DNA from: Pseudomonas fluorescens
GTDB lineage: Bacteria > Pseudomonadota > Gammaproteobacteria > Pseudomonadales > Pseudomonadaceae
DNA length: 64,000 nt
Assembly (NCBI RefSeq): GCF_000802965.1
Contig: NZ_JSAK01000006.1
Location: forward strand, 1 to 64,000
Direction: 5' to 3'
The translations under genes and the position numbers were made by a program. This document shows, piece by piece, positions 1 through 9,468 of the stretch. How positions within the stretch are numbered: the stretch's first letter is position 1; every line of letters begins with the position of its first letter. The notes below the pieces were generated by a model. That model was not told the origin of the DNA and made no database searches. It worked only from the letters and a program-made list of their open reading frames with translations.

Positions 1-104
1 AGAATCTCCCACAGTTTGATCTGCGGTGCTTGATATTTCTGTTTGATACCCGCGATGGTTCTGGTATTTGATTGAGCCTTTCCCTCCGGCAAAAGGATTT
101 CCTC

Positions 105-1118
105 ATGAGCTACCGCACGCTGGGTCATTCGGGTTTGCAGGTGTCCACCCTGACCCTGGGCACCATGATGTTCGGCGAACAGACCAGCACCGAAGATTCC
201 CTGCGGATCATCGACAAGGCCTGGGATCAGGGCATCAATTTCATCGACACTGCCGACGTTTACACCAACGGCCACTCCGAAGAAATCGTCGGCGAAGCCA
301 TCGCCAGTCGCCGCCACGAATGGGTGCTGGCGACCAAGGTCGGCTTCGGTCCGGTGGACGGCGTGCCGAACCGCAGCGGCTTGAGCCGCAAGCACATCTT
401 CAACGGCATCGACGCCAGCCTGACGCGCCTGGGTACCGACTATCTCGACATCTACTACCTGCACCGCGAAGACCACAACACGCCGCTGGAAGTGACGGTG
501 TCGGCCATTGGCGATCTGATTCGCCAAGGCAAGATCCGTTACTGGGGCTTGTCGAACTATCGGGGCTGGCGCATCGCAGAGGTGATTCGCATCGCCGACA
601 AACTCGGGGTCGACCGTCCCGTCATCAGCCAGCCGCTGTACAACATCGTCAATCGCCAGGCTGAAACCGAACAGATCACCGCCGCGCAAAACTACGGCCT
701 TGGCGTCGTGCCTTACAGCCCGTTGGCGCGCGGTGTGCTCAGCGGCAAGTACGCGCCCGATGTAAAACCGGACGCCAATAGCCGGGCCGGACGCGCCGAC
801 AAGCGCATCCTGGAAACCGAATGGCGCGTGGAATCCTTGCGCATCGCTCAGCAAATCCAGCAATACACCCAGGAGCGTGGCGTCGGCATTGTTGAATTCG
901 CGATCGCGTGGGTTCTCAACAACAGCGCCGTCACCTCGGCCATCGTCGGCCCGCGCACCGAAAAACAGTGGGATGCCTACACTAAGGCGCAGGCGGTGAA
1001 GATTACGGCTGAAGATGAAGCGTTTATCGATTCGCTGGTGACACCGGGGCATGCCTCGACACCGGGGTTCAACGACGTGAGTCATTTTGTGTCGGGCCGT
1101 AAACCACGCGCTAACTGA
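105..1118 (+). CDS. Aldo/keto reductase (voltage-gated K+ channel beta-subunit-like)
   Basis: Predicted NADPH-dependent cytosolic aldo/keto reductase of 337 aa; the substrate cannot be told from sequence. The catalytic tetrad is visible: Asp48 and Tyr53 in the IDTADVY segment, Lys78 in LATKVG and His120 in YYLHRED. The C-terminal half keeps the usual SPLARGVLSGKY cofactor-loop motif. I chose the ATG at 105 because AAAGGA lies 8 bases upstream; an in-frame TTG at 72 would add 11 poorly conserved residues. The gene is monocistronic and is followed by two REPINs. The length fits the family. Confident as to family, not as to substrate. Confidence 0.9.
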   Translation: MSYRTLGHSGLQVSTLTLGTMMFGEQTSTEDSLRIIDKAWDQGINFIDTADVYTNGHSEEIVGEAIASRRHEWVLATKVGFGPVDGVPNRSGLSRKHIFNGIDASLTRLGTDYLDIYYLHREDHNTPLEVTVSAIGDLIRQGKIRYWGLSNYRGWRIAEVIRIADKLGVDRPVISQPLYNIVNRQAETEQITAAQNYGLGVVPYSPLARGVLSGKYAPDVKPDANSRAGRADKRILETEWRVESLRIAQQIQQYTQERGVGIVEFAIAWVLNNSAVTSAIVGPRTEKQWDAYTKAQAVKITAEDEAFIDSLVTPGHASTPGFNDVSHFVSGRKPRAN

Positions 1119-1133
1119 AGCAACACAAAACCC

Positions 1134-1228
1134 ACTGTAGGAGCGAGCCTGCTCGCGATGGCGGTACTACATTCAACAGAGATGTTGATTGGAAGATCGC
1201 TATCGCGAGCAGGCTCGCTCCCACAAGG
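1134..1228. repeat. REPIN (family GAGCGAGCCTGCTCGCGATGG)
   Basis: Two inverted REP halves (GTAGGAGCGAGCCTGCTCGC... and its complement ending GCTCGCTCCCACA) flank a short spacer. This is a typical Pseudomonas extragenic palindrome pair downstream of a gene. Confidence 0.9.
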
Positions 1229-1264
1229 TCCGTGTTGATTGATCGTTCAATACTCGTCTGAAAT

Positions 1265-1358
1265 CTGTGGGAGCTAGCCTGCTAGCGATAGCAGATTCAC
1301 ATTCAACATCAATGTTGGCTGATTCACCGCCATCGCGAGCAGGCTCACTCCTACAGGG
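1265..1358. repeat. Second REPIN, partly decayed
   Basis: Same family as the preceding element and only about 36 bases from it. The left half reads GAGCTAGCCTGCTAGCG, with compensating changes inside the stem, so it looks older. Together the two REPINs fill most of the 350-base gap before the next gene. Confidence 0.85.
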
Positions 1359-1467
1359 TTTTGAGTCCTGGCAGCAATGTTGAAAATATCGATCAACCGG
1401 CCAATATTCAGCACAAAAACCACGTATCCTCCGCAGCCCGTTTTACCGTCTACTTCGCGAGGACAGT

Positions 1468-2349
1468 TTGTCTAAAGGTATCGCTTTATCGGTCACAGCC
1501 TCGGTGCTGTTTGCCGTCATGTATTACTACACATCGCTGCTCACCCCCTTGAGCGGCGTGGAAATTTTTGGCTGGCGGATGTTGCTGACCGTGCCGTGCA
1601 TGACGGTGTTCATGGTCGTGTCCGGGGAATGGAAACGGGTGGCCGAGATTGTGCGACGCGTCATGGCCAAGCCAAAACTGATGGCCGCCCTGATCGCCTC
1701 CTCTGCGCTGCTCGGCGTGCAACTCTGGCTGTTCATGTGGGCGCCGCTCAATGGCTACAGCCTGGATGTGTCGCTGGGTTATTTCCTGTTGCCGCTGACC
1801 ATGGTTCTGACCGGCCGGCTCGCCTATGGCGAACGCCTGTCTTACCTGCAAAAGATTGCCGTGTTTTTCGCCTGCCTCGGCGTCATCAATGAGCTGTATC
1901 AGGTCGGCGGTTTTTCCTGGGCGACCTTGCTGGTGTGCATTGGCTATCCAACCTATTTCGTCCTGCGCAAGCGTCTGGCAACGGACAACCTCGGCGGGTT
2001 ATGGATGGACATGGCCCTGACGCTGCCCGTGGCATTCTGGTTCGTGCAGAGCGGTGAACAAGGCTTCAACGTGTTTGATCAGCACCCGTGGCTGTCGCTG
2101 CTGATCCCGTTGCTTGGCGTAATCAGCGCCTCGGCGTTGGTGGTCTACATCATCGCCAGCCGCTTGCTGCCGTTCAGCCTGTTCGGGTTGTTGAGCTACG
2201 TCGAACCGGTGCTGTTGCTTGGCGTTGCGTTGTTGCTGGGGGAAAGTATCAAGGCAGGAGAATGGCTGACCTACATTCCGATCTGGATGGCGGTGCTGGT
2301 GTTGATGTTTGAAGGGTTCAAGCATTTGATGCGGCAGCGCAGGCCTTAA
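1468..2349 (+). CDS. rarD: EamA/DMT-family exporter, RarD type
   Basis: Integral inner-membrane protein of 293 aa with about ten hydrophobic segments arranged as two EamA repeats. It starts SKGIALSVTASVLFAVMYYY, as RarD (chloramphenicol-sensitive protein) homologues do, and contains the characteristic FGWRMLLTVP stretch. The start is a TTG at 1468 with GCGAGGA five bases upstream; no better in-frame ATG exists before the first membrane helix. The family is thought to export small metabolites; the substrate is unknown. A REP pair follows directly. Confidence 0.8.
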   Translation: MSKGIALSVTASVLFAVMYYYTSLLTPLSGVEIFGWRMLLTVPCMTVFMVVSGEWKRVAEIVRRVMAKPKLMAALIASSALLGVQLWLFMWAPLNGYSLDVSLGYFLLPLTMVLTGRLAYGERLSYLQKIAVFFACLGVINELYQVGGFSWATLLVCIGYPTYFVLRKRLATDNLGGLWMDMALTLPVAFWFVQSGEQGFNVFDQHPWLSLLIPLLGVISASALVVYIIASRLLPFSLFGLLSYVEPVLLLGVALLLGESIKAGEWLTYIPIWMAVLVLMFEGFKHLMRQRRP

Positions 2350-2357
2350 AAACAAAA

Positions 2358-2434
2358 AATCGCAGGCTGCGGCAGCTCCTACATGGGTTTTACATTCCCC
2401 TGTAGGAGCTGCCGCAGGCTGCGATCTTTTGATC
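2358..2434. repeat. REPIN (family GATCGCAGCCTGCGGCAGCTCC)
   Basis: Inverted pair of the most frequent REP family in the window, between the convergent ends of rarD and hppD. Confidence 0.9.
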
Positions 2435-2445
2435 TTTACCAAGAA

Positions 2446-3522
2446 TCAGTCGGTAGAAAGAACACCACGACGAACCTGATCACGCTCGATCGATTCGAAC
2501 AACGCCTTGAAGTTGCCCTCACCGAAACCATCGTCGCCTTTGCGCTGGATGAATTCAAAGAACACCGGCCCCATCAGGGTTTCCGAGAAGATCTGCAGCA
2601 GCAGGCGCTTGTCGCCTGACTCGGACGAACCGTCCAGCAAAATGCCCCGCGCTTGCAGTTCGCCTACTGGCTCGCCGTGGTTCGGCAAACGGCCTTCGAG
2701 CATTTCGTAGTAGGTGTCCGGCGGCGCGGTCATGAAGCGCATGCCGATGCTTTTCAGGTGATCCCAGGTCTTGATCAGGTCATCGGCCAGGAAAGCAACG
2801 TGCTGGATGCCCTCGCCGTTGAACTGCATCAGGAACTCTTCGATCTGCCCGGCGCCCTTGGACGACTCTTCGTTCAACGGGATGCGGATCATGCCGTCCG
2901 GCGCGGTCATCGCCTTGGAGGTCAGGCCGGTGTATTCGCCCTTGATGTCGAAGTAGCGGATCTCGCGGAAGTTGAACAGCTTCTCGTAGAAGTTCGCCCA
3001 GTAGGCCATGCGCCCACGGTACACGTTGTGGGTCAGGTGATCGATGATCTTCAGACCGGCACCGACCGGGTTGCGGTCAACGCCTTCAATGAACACGAAG
3101 TCGATGTCATAGATCGAGCTGCCTTCACCGAAACGGTCGATCAGGTACAGCGGCGCGCCGCCAATGCCTTTGATCGCCGGCAGGTGCAGCTCCATCGGGC
3201 CGGTTTCGATGTGGATCGGCTGGGCGCCGAGTTCCAGGGCACGCTTGTAGGCTTTTTGCGAATCCTTGACCCGGAACGCCATGCCACACACCGACGGACC
3301 ATGCTCGGCGGCGAAGTACGAGGCTACGCTGTTCGGTTCGTTGTTGAGGATCAGGTTGATCGCGCCCTGGCGATACAGGTGCACGTCTTTGGAGCGGTGG
3401 GTCGCCACCTTGGTGAAGCCCATGATCTCGAAGATCGGCTCCAGGGTGTTCGGGGTTGGCGATGCGAATTCGATGAACTCAAAGCCCATCAAGCCCATTG
3501 GGTTTTCGTATAAATCTGCCAT
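2446..3522 (-). CDS. hppD: 4-hydroxyphenylpyruvate dioxygenase
   Basis: Converts 4-hydroxyphenylpyruvate to homogentisate in tyrosine catabolism; cytosolic non-haem Fe(II) enzyme. The 358-aa length matches Pseudomonas HPPD. The three iron ligands are in place: His162 (IIDHLTHN), His241 (GIQHVAF) and Glu323 ([15 protein letters not shown]). Two vicinal-oxygen-chelate domains lie at about residues 10-145 and 155-350. The ATG at 3522 is preceded by GAGG at good spacing. The homogentisate genes (hmgA, fahA) are not in the window, so it stands alone, as is common in pseudomonads. Confidence 0.96.
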   Translation of the reverse strand: MADLYENPMGLMGFEFIEFASPTPNTLEPIFEIMGFTKVATHRSKDVHLYRQGAINLILNNEPNSVASYFAAEHGPSVCGMAFRVKDSQKAYKRALELGAQPIHIETGPMELHLPAIKGIGGAPLYLIDRFGEGSSIYDIDFVFIEGVDRNPVGAGLKIIDHLTHNVYRGRMAYWANFYEKLFNFREIRYFDIKGEYTGLTSKAMTAPDGMIRIPLNEESSKGAGQIEEFLMQFNGEGIQHVAFLADDLIKTWDHLKSIGMRFMTAPPDTYYEMLEGRLPNHGEPVGELQARGILLDGSSESGDKRLLLQIFSETLMGPVFFEFIQRKGDDGFGEGNFKALFESIERDQVRRGVLSTD

Positions 3523-4142
3523 TTTGGCGCCTCATCATGCTTTTAGAATTAACAAATGTCAGTTGCTAGCAATGCTGAGACCGGTGGGTGGCGCGCAGGA
3601 GATGCCCCGCACGCTGCGGGCGAGGAAGTCACCGTAGATCAATTGGAACCCAAATATCTTCATTGTCGACCCAAGGCTCTTGCGGGCGAGGCTTCTGCTG
3701 CCAGAAGACGATTATTCTTGTATGCGTAACCTGATTCTACACAGCGTAACTTGGTTTGTCCGCCTTCTGTATCAAATCCCCTTTTTCACTGCCTGCGCAA
3801 GGGGTTTGTCGCAGAGGAAAATCCCCGCCAGGATCAGCCCTCCTCCCAGGCATATCGCAGGCCTTGCTCAGGCCTTGTTCATATGTCGCCACAGGTTTGT
3901 GCGGTCCGGAGATTTCGGTATGACGTATCATTCGACTCATACCGATCAAGTTGCTGTCGTTGACCAGCGTTCAGTCTGCCCGGCGACACCGGCCTTCTTC
4001 AAACTCGCCGCGCACCAGAATTACTGATGAACGGCAAATTGACCAAGCGCCAACTATCATGGCTCGTACCTGAACTCTTTTTGGGGGGCGTCGTGACCTG
4101 CCAGCATTTGAGAGCCCGACTTCATTTACACAGGTTTCGCAA
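3523..4142. other. 620-base intergenic region, no supported gene
   Basis: Lies between divergent hppD and the EAL gene. Open frames here lack ribosome binding sites and recognisable protein character. It holds a 9-bp inverted repeat (TCGGTATGA at 3915-3923 and TCATACCGA at 3937-3945). I see no REP or clear terminator. Confidence 0.5.
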
Positions 4143-5675
4143 ATGCCACTGAAATCCACACGCCGAAAACACAGCACAAAGGTGGCTATCACGCTGTTGA
4201 GCGGCTTGCTCCCGGTGATGCTCGGATTTGCCATCCTTTATATGCAGGCCGAACGCGTACTCGACCACAGCACTCGACACACCGCTGAAGAAGCCATACG
4301 CCAGTTCGACCTGATGCTCGACAATACGGCTCAGGCTGCGCGTGAATTACTGCCGTTGGCGGGGCAAAGTTGCCTCGACGTCAACCTGGCCTTGCGCGAA
4401 CAAGTCACCCGTCGCCCCTTCGTGCGCTCGACCAATCTGGTGTGGGACAACACCATCTACTGCAGTTCCTTGTTCGGCGACATCGACGAAAAGATTACGC
4501 CCGGTGACTACACCCAAGGCCAGTTGCTGCTGATGAAGGGCAACCCGGTCACGCCCGATACCGCGCTGCTGGTCTATCGACTTGGCGATGGCAAACAAGG
4601 CGCAATGAGTGCGCTGGACGGTTACCACCTGAGCAATGTTTTACGCCTGATTGGTCGCCAGACATTGTTGGTATTGGAAGTCGGCCCCCATTGGCTGAGC
4701 GCCGACGGCAAGTTTCACGCCGACGCCCTGCCTACGTTTCCCGTCGCGCAAAACAACCTCGCATCCGCACGTTATGCCTTTAGCGTGGCGGCCGGTTTTC
4801 CCGAAGGGGAAATCTGGCGTTACATGAGCCGTGAGTATCCGCCACTGTTCAGTTTGTTGATCTTTTTCGGCGTGCTTGCCGGATCGATCGGATACTTTTT
4901 ACAGAAACGCACATCGTCCCCCAGCCATGAAATGCAGCGGGCGCTGGAAGCAGCGGAATTCATTCCGTATTTTCAACCGGTTGTGCACGGCGACAGCAAA
5001 AAGTGGTCGGGCATGGAAGTGTTGATGCGCTGGAAGCATCCGCAAGAAGGCCTGGTTCGCGCCGATCTGTTCATTCCATTTGCCGAACACTCCGGTCTGA
5101 TCGTGCCAATGACTCGCTCGATCATGCAGCAAACCGCCCAGTTGTTTGCACCGCTGTCCGCGTCTTTCGAAGAACCCTTTCATATCGGGATCAACATCAC
5201 TGCCAGTCATTGCCAGAACCTGGAACTGGTGAAGGATTGCCGGGCGTTTCTAGATGCGTTCGCCCCCGGCTCTATCCATCTGGTGCTGGAATTGACCGAG
5301 CGCGAACTGATTGAACCCACGGACCTAACCCATCAACTCTTCGAGCAACTTCATGAAATGGGCGTGAAGATCGCCATCGACGACTTCGGCACCGGTCATT
5401 CCAGCCTTGGCTACTTGCGTCAGTTCAATGTCGACTTCCTGAAAATCGACCAGACCTTCGTCGCCATGATCGGCATCGATACCCTGTCCAGCCACATTCT
5501 GGACAGCATCATCGAACTCGCGGCCAAGCTCGACCTGGCAATGGTTGCCGAAGGTGTGGAAACCCAAGAGCAAAGTGATTACCTGTCCGCTCATAACGTT
5601 AATTTCTTGCAAGGTTATCTTTACGGCAAACCGATGCCTGGCGCGGAATTCATTAGTGCATTAAGCGACCATTAA
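4143..5675 (+). CDS. CSS-motif EAL-domain c-di-GMP phosphodiesterase
   Basis: Inner-membrane protein of 510 aa predicted to hydrolyse cyclic di-GMP. Membrane helices lie at about residues 17-34 and 234-253. The periplasmic loop between them carries Cys77 and the Cys107-Ser-Ser (CSS) motif, which in Enterobacteria forms a redox-sensitive disulfide controlling activity. The cytoplasmic EAL domain (about 265-505) keeps the catalytic residues: Glu292 (MEVLMRW), Asn351, Glu383 (LELTE), Asp413/Asp414 (DDFGTG), Lys434 and Glu470/Glu473 (EGVE). It should therefore be an active phosphodiesterase. No GGDEF domain is present. Monocistronic. Confidence 0.92.
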   Translation: MPLKSTRRKHSTKVAITLLSGLLPVMLGFAILYMQAERVLDHSTRHTAEEAIRQFDLMLDNTAQAARELLPLAGQSCLDVNLALREQVTRRPFVRSTNLVWDNTIYCSSLFGDIDEKITPGDYTQGQLLLMKGNPVTPDTALLVYRLGDGKQGAMSALDGYHLSNVLRLIGRQTLLVLEVGPHWLSADGKFHADALPTFPVAQNNLASARYAFSVAAGFPEGEIWRYMSREYPPLFSLLIFFGVLAGSIGYFLQKRTSSPSHEMQRALEAAEFIPYFQPVVHGDSKKWSGMEVLMRWKHPQEGLVRADLFIPFAEHSGLIVPMTRSIMQQTAQLFAPLSASFEEPFHIGINITASHCQNLELVKDCRAFLDAFAPGSIHLVLELTERELIEPTDLTHQLFEQLHEMGVKIAIDDFGTGHSSLGYLRQFNVDFLKIDQTFVAMIGIDTLSSHILDSIIELAAKLDLAMVAEGVETQEQSDYLSAHNVNFLQGYLYGKPMPGAEFISALSDH

Positions 5676-5907
5676 CTAGCGATTTTATGTGACGAGACAA
5701 CGATATACGCACCAAATTGAATCAAAAGACTACACTTGTTACATGAAGAAAAAGTCATGATTTACTCTTGGCCAATTAACTACTACAATTTTTCATGCCT
5801 GCGATAATTTGGCAGGTGAGCCATTATCACCGAGTCGCTACAAGGCTCTTGGCTTATAGCTTTGTTTGCGGTTGGTTTCAGCCAAACACACTATTGGAGT
5901 AAAGATA

Positions 5908-6273
5908 TTGTCCAGACTCGCTGAATTTCGTGCAGCTGAAAAGGCCCTTCAAGAACAGCTCAAGCAGCTTGAATCCCTGAAGAACGATGCCGGGCTCAAG
6001 AAAGAAATCGAATTCGAAGAAAAGCTCCAGGGGCTGATGAAAACCTACGGCAAAAGCCTGCGCGACATCATCGCCATTCTCGATCCGAACCCGGCAAAAT
6101 CCGGTCTGCAACAGGCCGCTGCGCCTAAAACCCGTCGCGCTCGCGTGGTCAAGGTTTATCAGAACCCGCACACCGGTGAACTGATCGAAACCAAGGGCGG
6201 TAACCATCGCGGCCTGAAAGCCTGGAAGGAACAATACGGTGCCGCCACCGTCGACTCCTGGCTGCGCGGCTAA
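5908..6273 (+). CDS. MvaT/TurB-family H-NS-like nucleoid protein
   Basis: Xenogeneic silencer of the MvaT family, 121 aa. The N-terminal half (about 1-60) is a coiled-coil oligomerisation region (SRLAEFRAAEKALQEQLKQL). The C-terminal half carries the AT-hook-like DNA-binding segment KVYQNPHTGELIETKGGNH and ends in WLRG, as MvaT proteins do. I chose the TTG at 5908, where GGAG sits 8 bases upstream; the longer frame from 5866 has no ribosome binding site. The product would bind AT-rich DNA and silence foreign genes. Which paralogue it is (mvaT, mvaU, mvaV/turB) cannot be told here. A strong terminator follows. Confidence 0.92.
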   Translation: MSRLAEFRAAEKALQEQLKQLESLKNDAGLKKEIEFEEKLQGLMKTYGKSLRDIIAILDPNPAKSGLQQAAAPKTRRARVVKVYQNPHTGELIETKGGNHRGLKAWKEQYGAATVDSWLRG

Positions 6274-6292
6274 CCACTCGCGCTGAAAAAAC

Positions 6293-6319
6293 AAAGCCCT
6301 GCCAATGCAGGGCTTTTTC
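6293..6319 (+). terminator. Rho-independent terminator of the MvaT-family gene
   Basis: 10-bp stem AAAGCCCTGC/GCAGGGCTTT with a CAAT loop and a T tract, 20 bases after the stop codon. Confidence 0.92.
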
Positions 6320-6449
6320 ATGAACACCATCTAAATGCAACGATGTGGGTCGATCAACTCGCTACTTGCCGACCAACTTTGTGCTTAACCCTTTCGGGTA
6401 TCTAAATATTTCAGCATGAGCTGAAAACCACTGCCATTGAAGTCTTCAA

Positions 6450-6980
6450 CTAAAGTTTCAAGCCGTTACGGGCCGCCTCTATTTCGTCCTGGCTGGCCTT
6501 ATAAGCCTGCGCCTGCCCCGCGTAGGAAAGAACGTAGGCTTTATCGCCATCCACTGCGGCGACCAATGTTTGAGAGAGCACGTGACGACCGTTTTGCGTG
6601 ATGGTGCAGGTTGTTTCCAGCGCCGATAAGCGGCTTAAGGTAGCCGAATGAATCTTGTTGCAGGCACTTTGATATCCGCCCTGAAAGAAGTCTTTCTGCA
6701 CCGACTTGCGCATCTCCAGTAACACGCCTTCGAGGTTTACCTGATGACCACTTTCGACCTGGGTCATGGTCAACTCCATGACCATCACAGGCGTACCACC
6801 CTGGTCGTTTTTCACTGCTCGCTGACGGCTGACCGTAGAAGCGGCATCACCTTGCGGAACCTCTTCGACCTGCCAGCCAGCTGGCCACGTAATGACTGGT
6901 ACATCGGCGTGAGCGCTGACAGCGACTGAGAGCACACCCACCAGGACGAACAGCGTTTTACAGAATCGAATCATTGCCAT
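6450..6980 (-). CDS. Small exported protein (DUF4946-like)
   Basis: Secreted or periplasmic protein of about 176 aa with no known activity. It has a signal peptide ending near VAVSAHA|DVPVITWP and then a compact alpha/beta-looking domain with two cysteines (CNKIHSA and ETTCTITQ) that could form a disulfide. It resembles the DUF4946 proteins seen in Pseudomonas. The start is uncertain: ATGs at 6980 and 6974 and a GTG at 6986 are in frame, none with a strong ribosome binding site. It stands alone and converges on the MvaT gene. Confidence 0.75.
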   Translation of the reverse strand: MAMIRFCKTLFVLVGVLSVAVSAHADVPVITWPAGWQVEEVPQGDAASTVSRQRAVKNDQGGTPVMVMELTMTQVESGHQVNLEGVLLEMRKSVQKDFFQGGYQSACNKIHSATLSRLSALETTCTITQNGRHVLSQTLVAAVDGDKAYVLSYAGQAQAYKASQDEIEAARNGLKL

Positions 6981-7119
6981 GCACACCCACCCATTAAGCC
7001 CTGAAGTCTGAGCCTCGACCGACCGTCAGGCAATAGCCGACGGTTTTGGTTTGGTGATGTCAGAGCCCTTGCGTATCATTGTCGCCATTCGTTAGCCCCA
7101 CTTATTTTCCGGAGGGCCC

Positions 7120-7641
7120 ATGAGCCTGCAAGAATTGAACACCTTCCCCGGCGTCACCGCACAACCGGACACCGCGACGCAGAAGTTTGTCTTCAACCAC
7201 ACCATGCTGCGGGTCAAGGACATCACAAAGTCCCTGGACTTCTACACGCGCATCCTGGGTTTCTCGCTGGTGGAAAAACGCGACTTCCCGGAAGCGGAAT
7301 TCAGCCTGTACTTTTTGGCGCTGGTCGACAAAAACCAGATCCCGGCCGATGCCGCCGCTCGCACCGAGTGGATGAAATCGATCCCCGGCATTCTCGAACT
7401 GACCCATAACCATGGCACCGAGAACGACGCGGATTTCGCCTACCACAACGGCAACACCGACCCGCGCGGCTTCGGCCACATCTGTATTTCGGTGCCCGAC
7501 ATCGTTGCTGCGTGTGAGCGTTTTGAAGCACTGGGCTGCGACTTCCAGAAGCGCTTGACCGATGGCCGCATGAAGAGCCTGGCGTTCATCAAGGACCCGG
7601 ATGCCTATTGGGTCGAAATCATCCAGCCAGCGCCGCTGTAA
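7120..7641 (+). CDS. gloA: Lactoylglutathione lyase (glyoxalase I)
   Basis: Isomerises the methylglyoxal-glutathione hemithioacetal to S-lactoylglutathione; cytosolic metalloenzyme of 173 aa. It belongs to the longer, human-like glyoxalase I class. The four metal ligands are recognisable as His in FNHTMLRV, Glu in GILELTHNHG, His in GFGHICISVPD and Glu in YWVEIIQP. The substrate-loop motif NGNTDPRGFGHI is intact. A good ribosome binding site (CCGGAGG) precedes the ATG. Monocistronic, followed by a REPIN and a shared terminator with ahpF. Confidence 0.96.
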   Translation: MSLQELNTFPGVTAQPDTATQKFVFNHTMLRVKDITKSLDFYTRILGFSLVEKRDFPEAEFSLYFLALVDKNQIPADAAARTEWMKSIPGILELTHNHGTENDADFAYHNGNTDPRGFGHICISVPDIVAACERFEALGCDFQKRLTDGRMKSLAFIKDPDAYWVEIIQPAPL

Positions 7642-7648
7642 GACGTCC

Positions 7649-7715
7649 CGTAGGAGCCGGCTTGCTGGCGATGGCGATTTCAAGGACGCCATCGCCAGCA
7701 AGCCGGCTCCTACAG
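7649..7715. repeat. REPIN (family GTAGGAGCCGGCTTGCTGGCG)
   Basis: Near-perfect inverted pair directly downstream of gloA; a member of the CATCGCTGGCAAGC-type family. Confidence 0.9.
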
Positions 7716-7727
7716 AGCGCAGATACG

Positions 7728-7760
7728 AAAAAACCCCATGATCACTCATGGGGTTTTTTG
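7728..7760. terminator. Bidirectional terminator between gloA and ahpF
   Basis: Stem AAAAACCCCATGA/TCATGGGGTTTTT with a TCAC loop and A/T tracts on both sides serves both convergent genes. Confidence 0.92.
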
Positions 7761-7776
7761 TTTTCAGCGCCCGGGT

Positions 7777-9339
7777 TTATGCCGGGGCCGAGGTCCGGAT
7801 CAAGTGGTCGAATGCGCTGAGGGAAGCCTTGGCGCCCTCGCCCACCGCGATCACGATCTGCTTGTACGGCACGGTGGTGACGTCGCCAGCAGCGAACACA
7901 CCCGGCATCGAGGTTTCACCGCGAGCATCAACGATGATCTCGCCACGTGGCGACAACTCGATGGTGCCCTTGAGCCAATCGGTATTGGGCAACAGACCGA
8001 TCTGCACGAAGATCCCTTCCAGCTCAATGGTACGCAGTTCGTCGCTCTGACGATCCTTGTAACGCAGGCCGTTGACCTTCTGCCCGTCGCCCGTCACTTC
8101 AGTGGTTTGCGCACTGGTGATCACGGTGACGTTTGGCAGGCTGTGCAACTTGCGCTGCAACACCGCATCGGCACGCAGCTGTACATCGAACTCCAGCAGC
8201 GTGACATGGGACACGATACCGGCCAGGTCGATGGCCGCTTCAACGCCGGAGTTACCGCCGCCAATCACCGCCACGCGCTTGCCCTTGAACAGCGGTCCGT
8301 CGCAGTGCGGGCAGTACGCCACGCCCTTGTTGCGGTATTCCTGCTCACCCGGCACGTTCATTTCACGCCACCGGGCGCCGGTCGCCAGGATCACGGTCTT
8401 GGCTTTCAGTTTGGCGCCACTGGCGAAGTGGACTTCATGCAGCTCGCCTGCTTTGCCTGGCACCAACTTATCGGCACGTTGCAGGTTCATGATGTCTACG
8501 TCGTATTGCTTGACGTGTTCTTCCAGCGCGACCGCCAGCTTCGGCCCTTCGGTTTCCTGCACCGAGATGAAGTTTTCGATGGCCATGGTGTCCAGCACCT
8601 GCCCACCAAAACGCTCAGCCGCGACACCGGTACGAATGCCTTTACGAGCGGCATAAATCGCCGCCGAAGCACCGGCCGGGCCACCGCCGACAACCAGCAC
8701 ATCAAAGGCTTCTTTGGCGCTGATTTTCTCGGCCTGGCGCTCGATGCCGCTGGTGTCGATCTTGGCGAGGATTTCTTCCAGGCCCATGCGACCCTGGCCG
8801 AAGTTCACGCCGTTGAGGTAGATGCTAGGCACCGCCATGATCTGGCGCTCATCGACTTCAGCCTGAAATAGCGCGCCGTCGATGGCGACGTGGCGGATGT
8901 TCGGGTTCAGTACGGCCATCAGGTTCAACGCCTGGACCACGTCCGGGCAGTTCTGGCAGGACAGCGAGAAGTAAGTCTCGAAGCTGAATTCGCCTTTTAG
9001 CGAACGGATTTGTTCAATGACTTCGACACTCGCCTTCGAAGGGTGGCCGCCGACTTGCAGCAAGGCCAGCACCAACGAAGTGAATTCGTGGCCCATCGGG
9101 ATGCCGGCAAAACGCAGACTGATGTCGGCTCCCGGGCGATTGATCGAGAACGATGGCTTGCGTGCATCGTCACCGTTATCGAGCAAAGTAATCTGGGTGG
9201 AAAGACTGGCAACGTCTTTCAACAGTTCAAGCATTTCCTGGGATTTCGCACCGTCGTCGAGGGAGGCAACGATCTCGATCGGCTGGGTGACCCGTTCCAG
9301 GTACGATTTCAACTGGGCTTTAAGATTGGCGTCCAACAT
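7777..9339 (-). CDS. ahpF: Alkyl hydroperoxide reductase subunit F
   Basis: Flavoprotein disulfide reductase of 520 aa that passes electrons from NADH to AhpC. The N-terminal tandem-thioredoxin domain has the Cys128-Gln-Asn-Cys131 redox pair. The thioredoxin-reductase-like part carries an FAD motif ([12 protein letters not shown]), the Cys343-Pro-His-Cys346 active site, an NAD(P) motif ([12 protein letters not shown]) and a terminal FAD motif ([15 protein letters not shown]). I start at 9339 (MLDANLK), where AAAGGA is well placed; an upstream ATG at 9369 would add ten residues. Its own terminator and the one before it indicate transcription separate from ahpC. OxyR control is expected from the family but I cannot mark a site. 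Confidence 0.97.
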   Translation of the reverse strand: MLDANLKAQLKSYLERVTQPIEIVASLDDGAKSQEMLELLKDVASLSTQITLLDNGDDARKPSFSINRPGADISLRFAGIPMGHEFTSLVLALLQVGGHPSKASVEVIEQIRSLKGEFSFETYFSLSCQNCPDVVQALNLMAVLNPNIRHVAIDGALFQAEVDERQIMAVPSIYLNGVNFGQGRMGLEEILAKIDTSGIERQAEKISAKEAFDVLVVGGGPAGASAAIYAARKGIRTGVAAERFGGQVLDTMAIENFISVQETEGPKLAVALEEHVKQYDVDIMNLQRADKLVPGKAGELHEVHFASGAKLKAKTVILATGARWREMNVPGEQEYRNKGVAYCPHCDGPLFKGKRVAVIGGGNSGVEAAIDLAGIVSHVTLLEFDVQLRADAVLQRKLHSLPNVTVITSAQTTEVTGDGQKVNGLRYKDRQSDELRTIELEGIFVQIGLLPNTDWLKGTIELSPRGEIIVDARGETSMPGVFAAGDVTTVPYKQIVIAVGEGAKASLSAFDHLIRTSAPA

Positions 9340-9370
9340 ACGGGCGATTTCCTTTGTATTCACAGACATA

Positions 9371-9407
9371 AAAAAACGCCCGAGCGAATCTCGCCCGGGC
9401 GTTTTTA
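9371..9407 (-). terminator. Terminator between ahpC and ahpF
   Basis: Stem ACGCCCG-A-GCGA/TCGC-C-CGGGCGT with flanking A and T tracts, downstream of ahpC. Confidence 0.9.
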
Positions 9408-9468
9408 TTGGGCGGTGCAGCTTGCTTAGAAGGTGCGGAAGTCCGCCCTGATGAAGCGCGTCACAGAC

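Noticed and set aside
1134..1358. CRISPR-like repeated blocks
   Set aside because: The repeats are inverted REP halves with unequal spacers, not direct repeats with regular spacers; there are no cas genes.
3680..4027. 115-codon open frame between hppD and the EAL gene
   Set aside because: No ribosome binding site, no protein-like composition, and codon use unlike the neighbours; it also overlaps the inverted repeat at 3915-3945.
7777..8871. Long plus-strand open frame opposite ahpF
   Set aside because: Antisense shadow of a high-GC gene; the real protein on the minus strand has all AhpF motifs.
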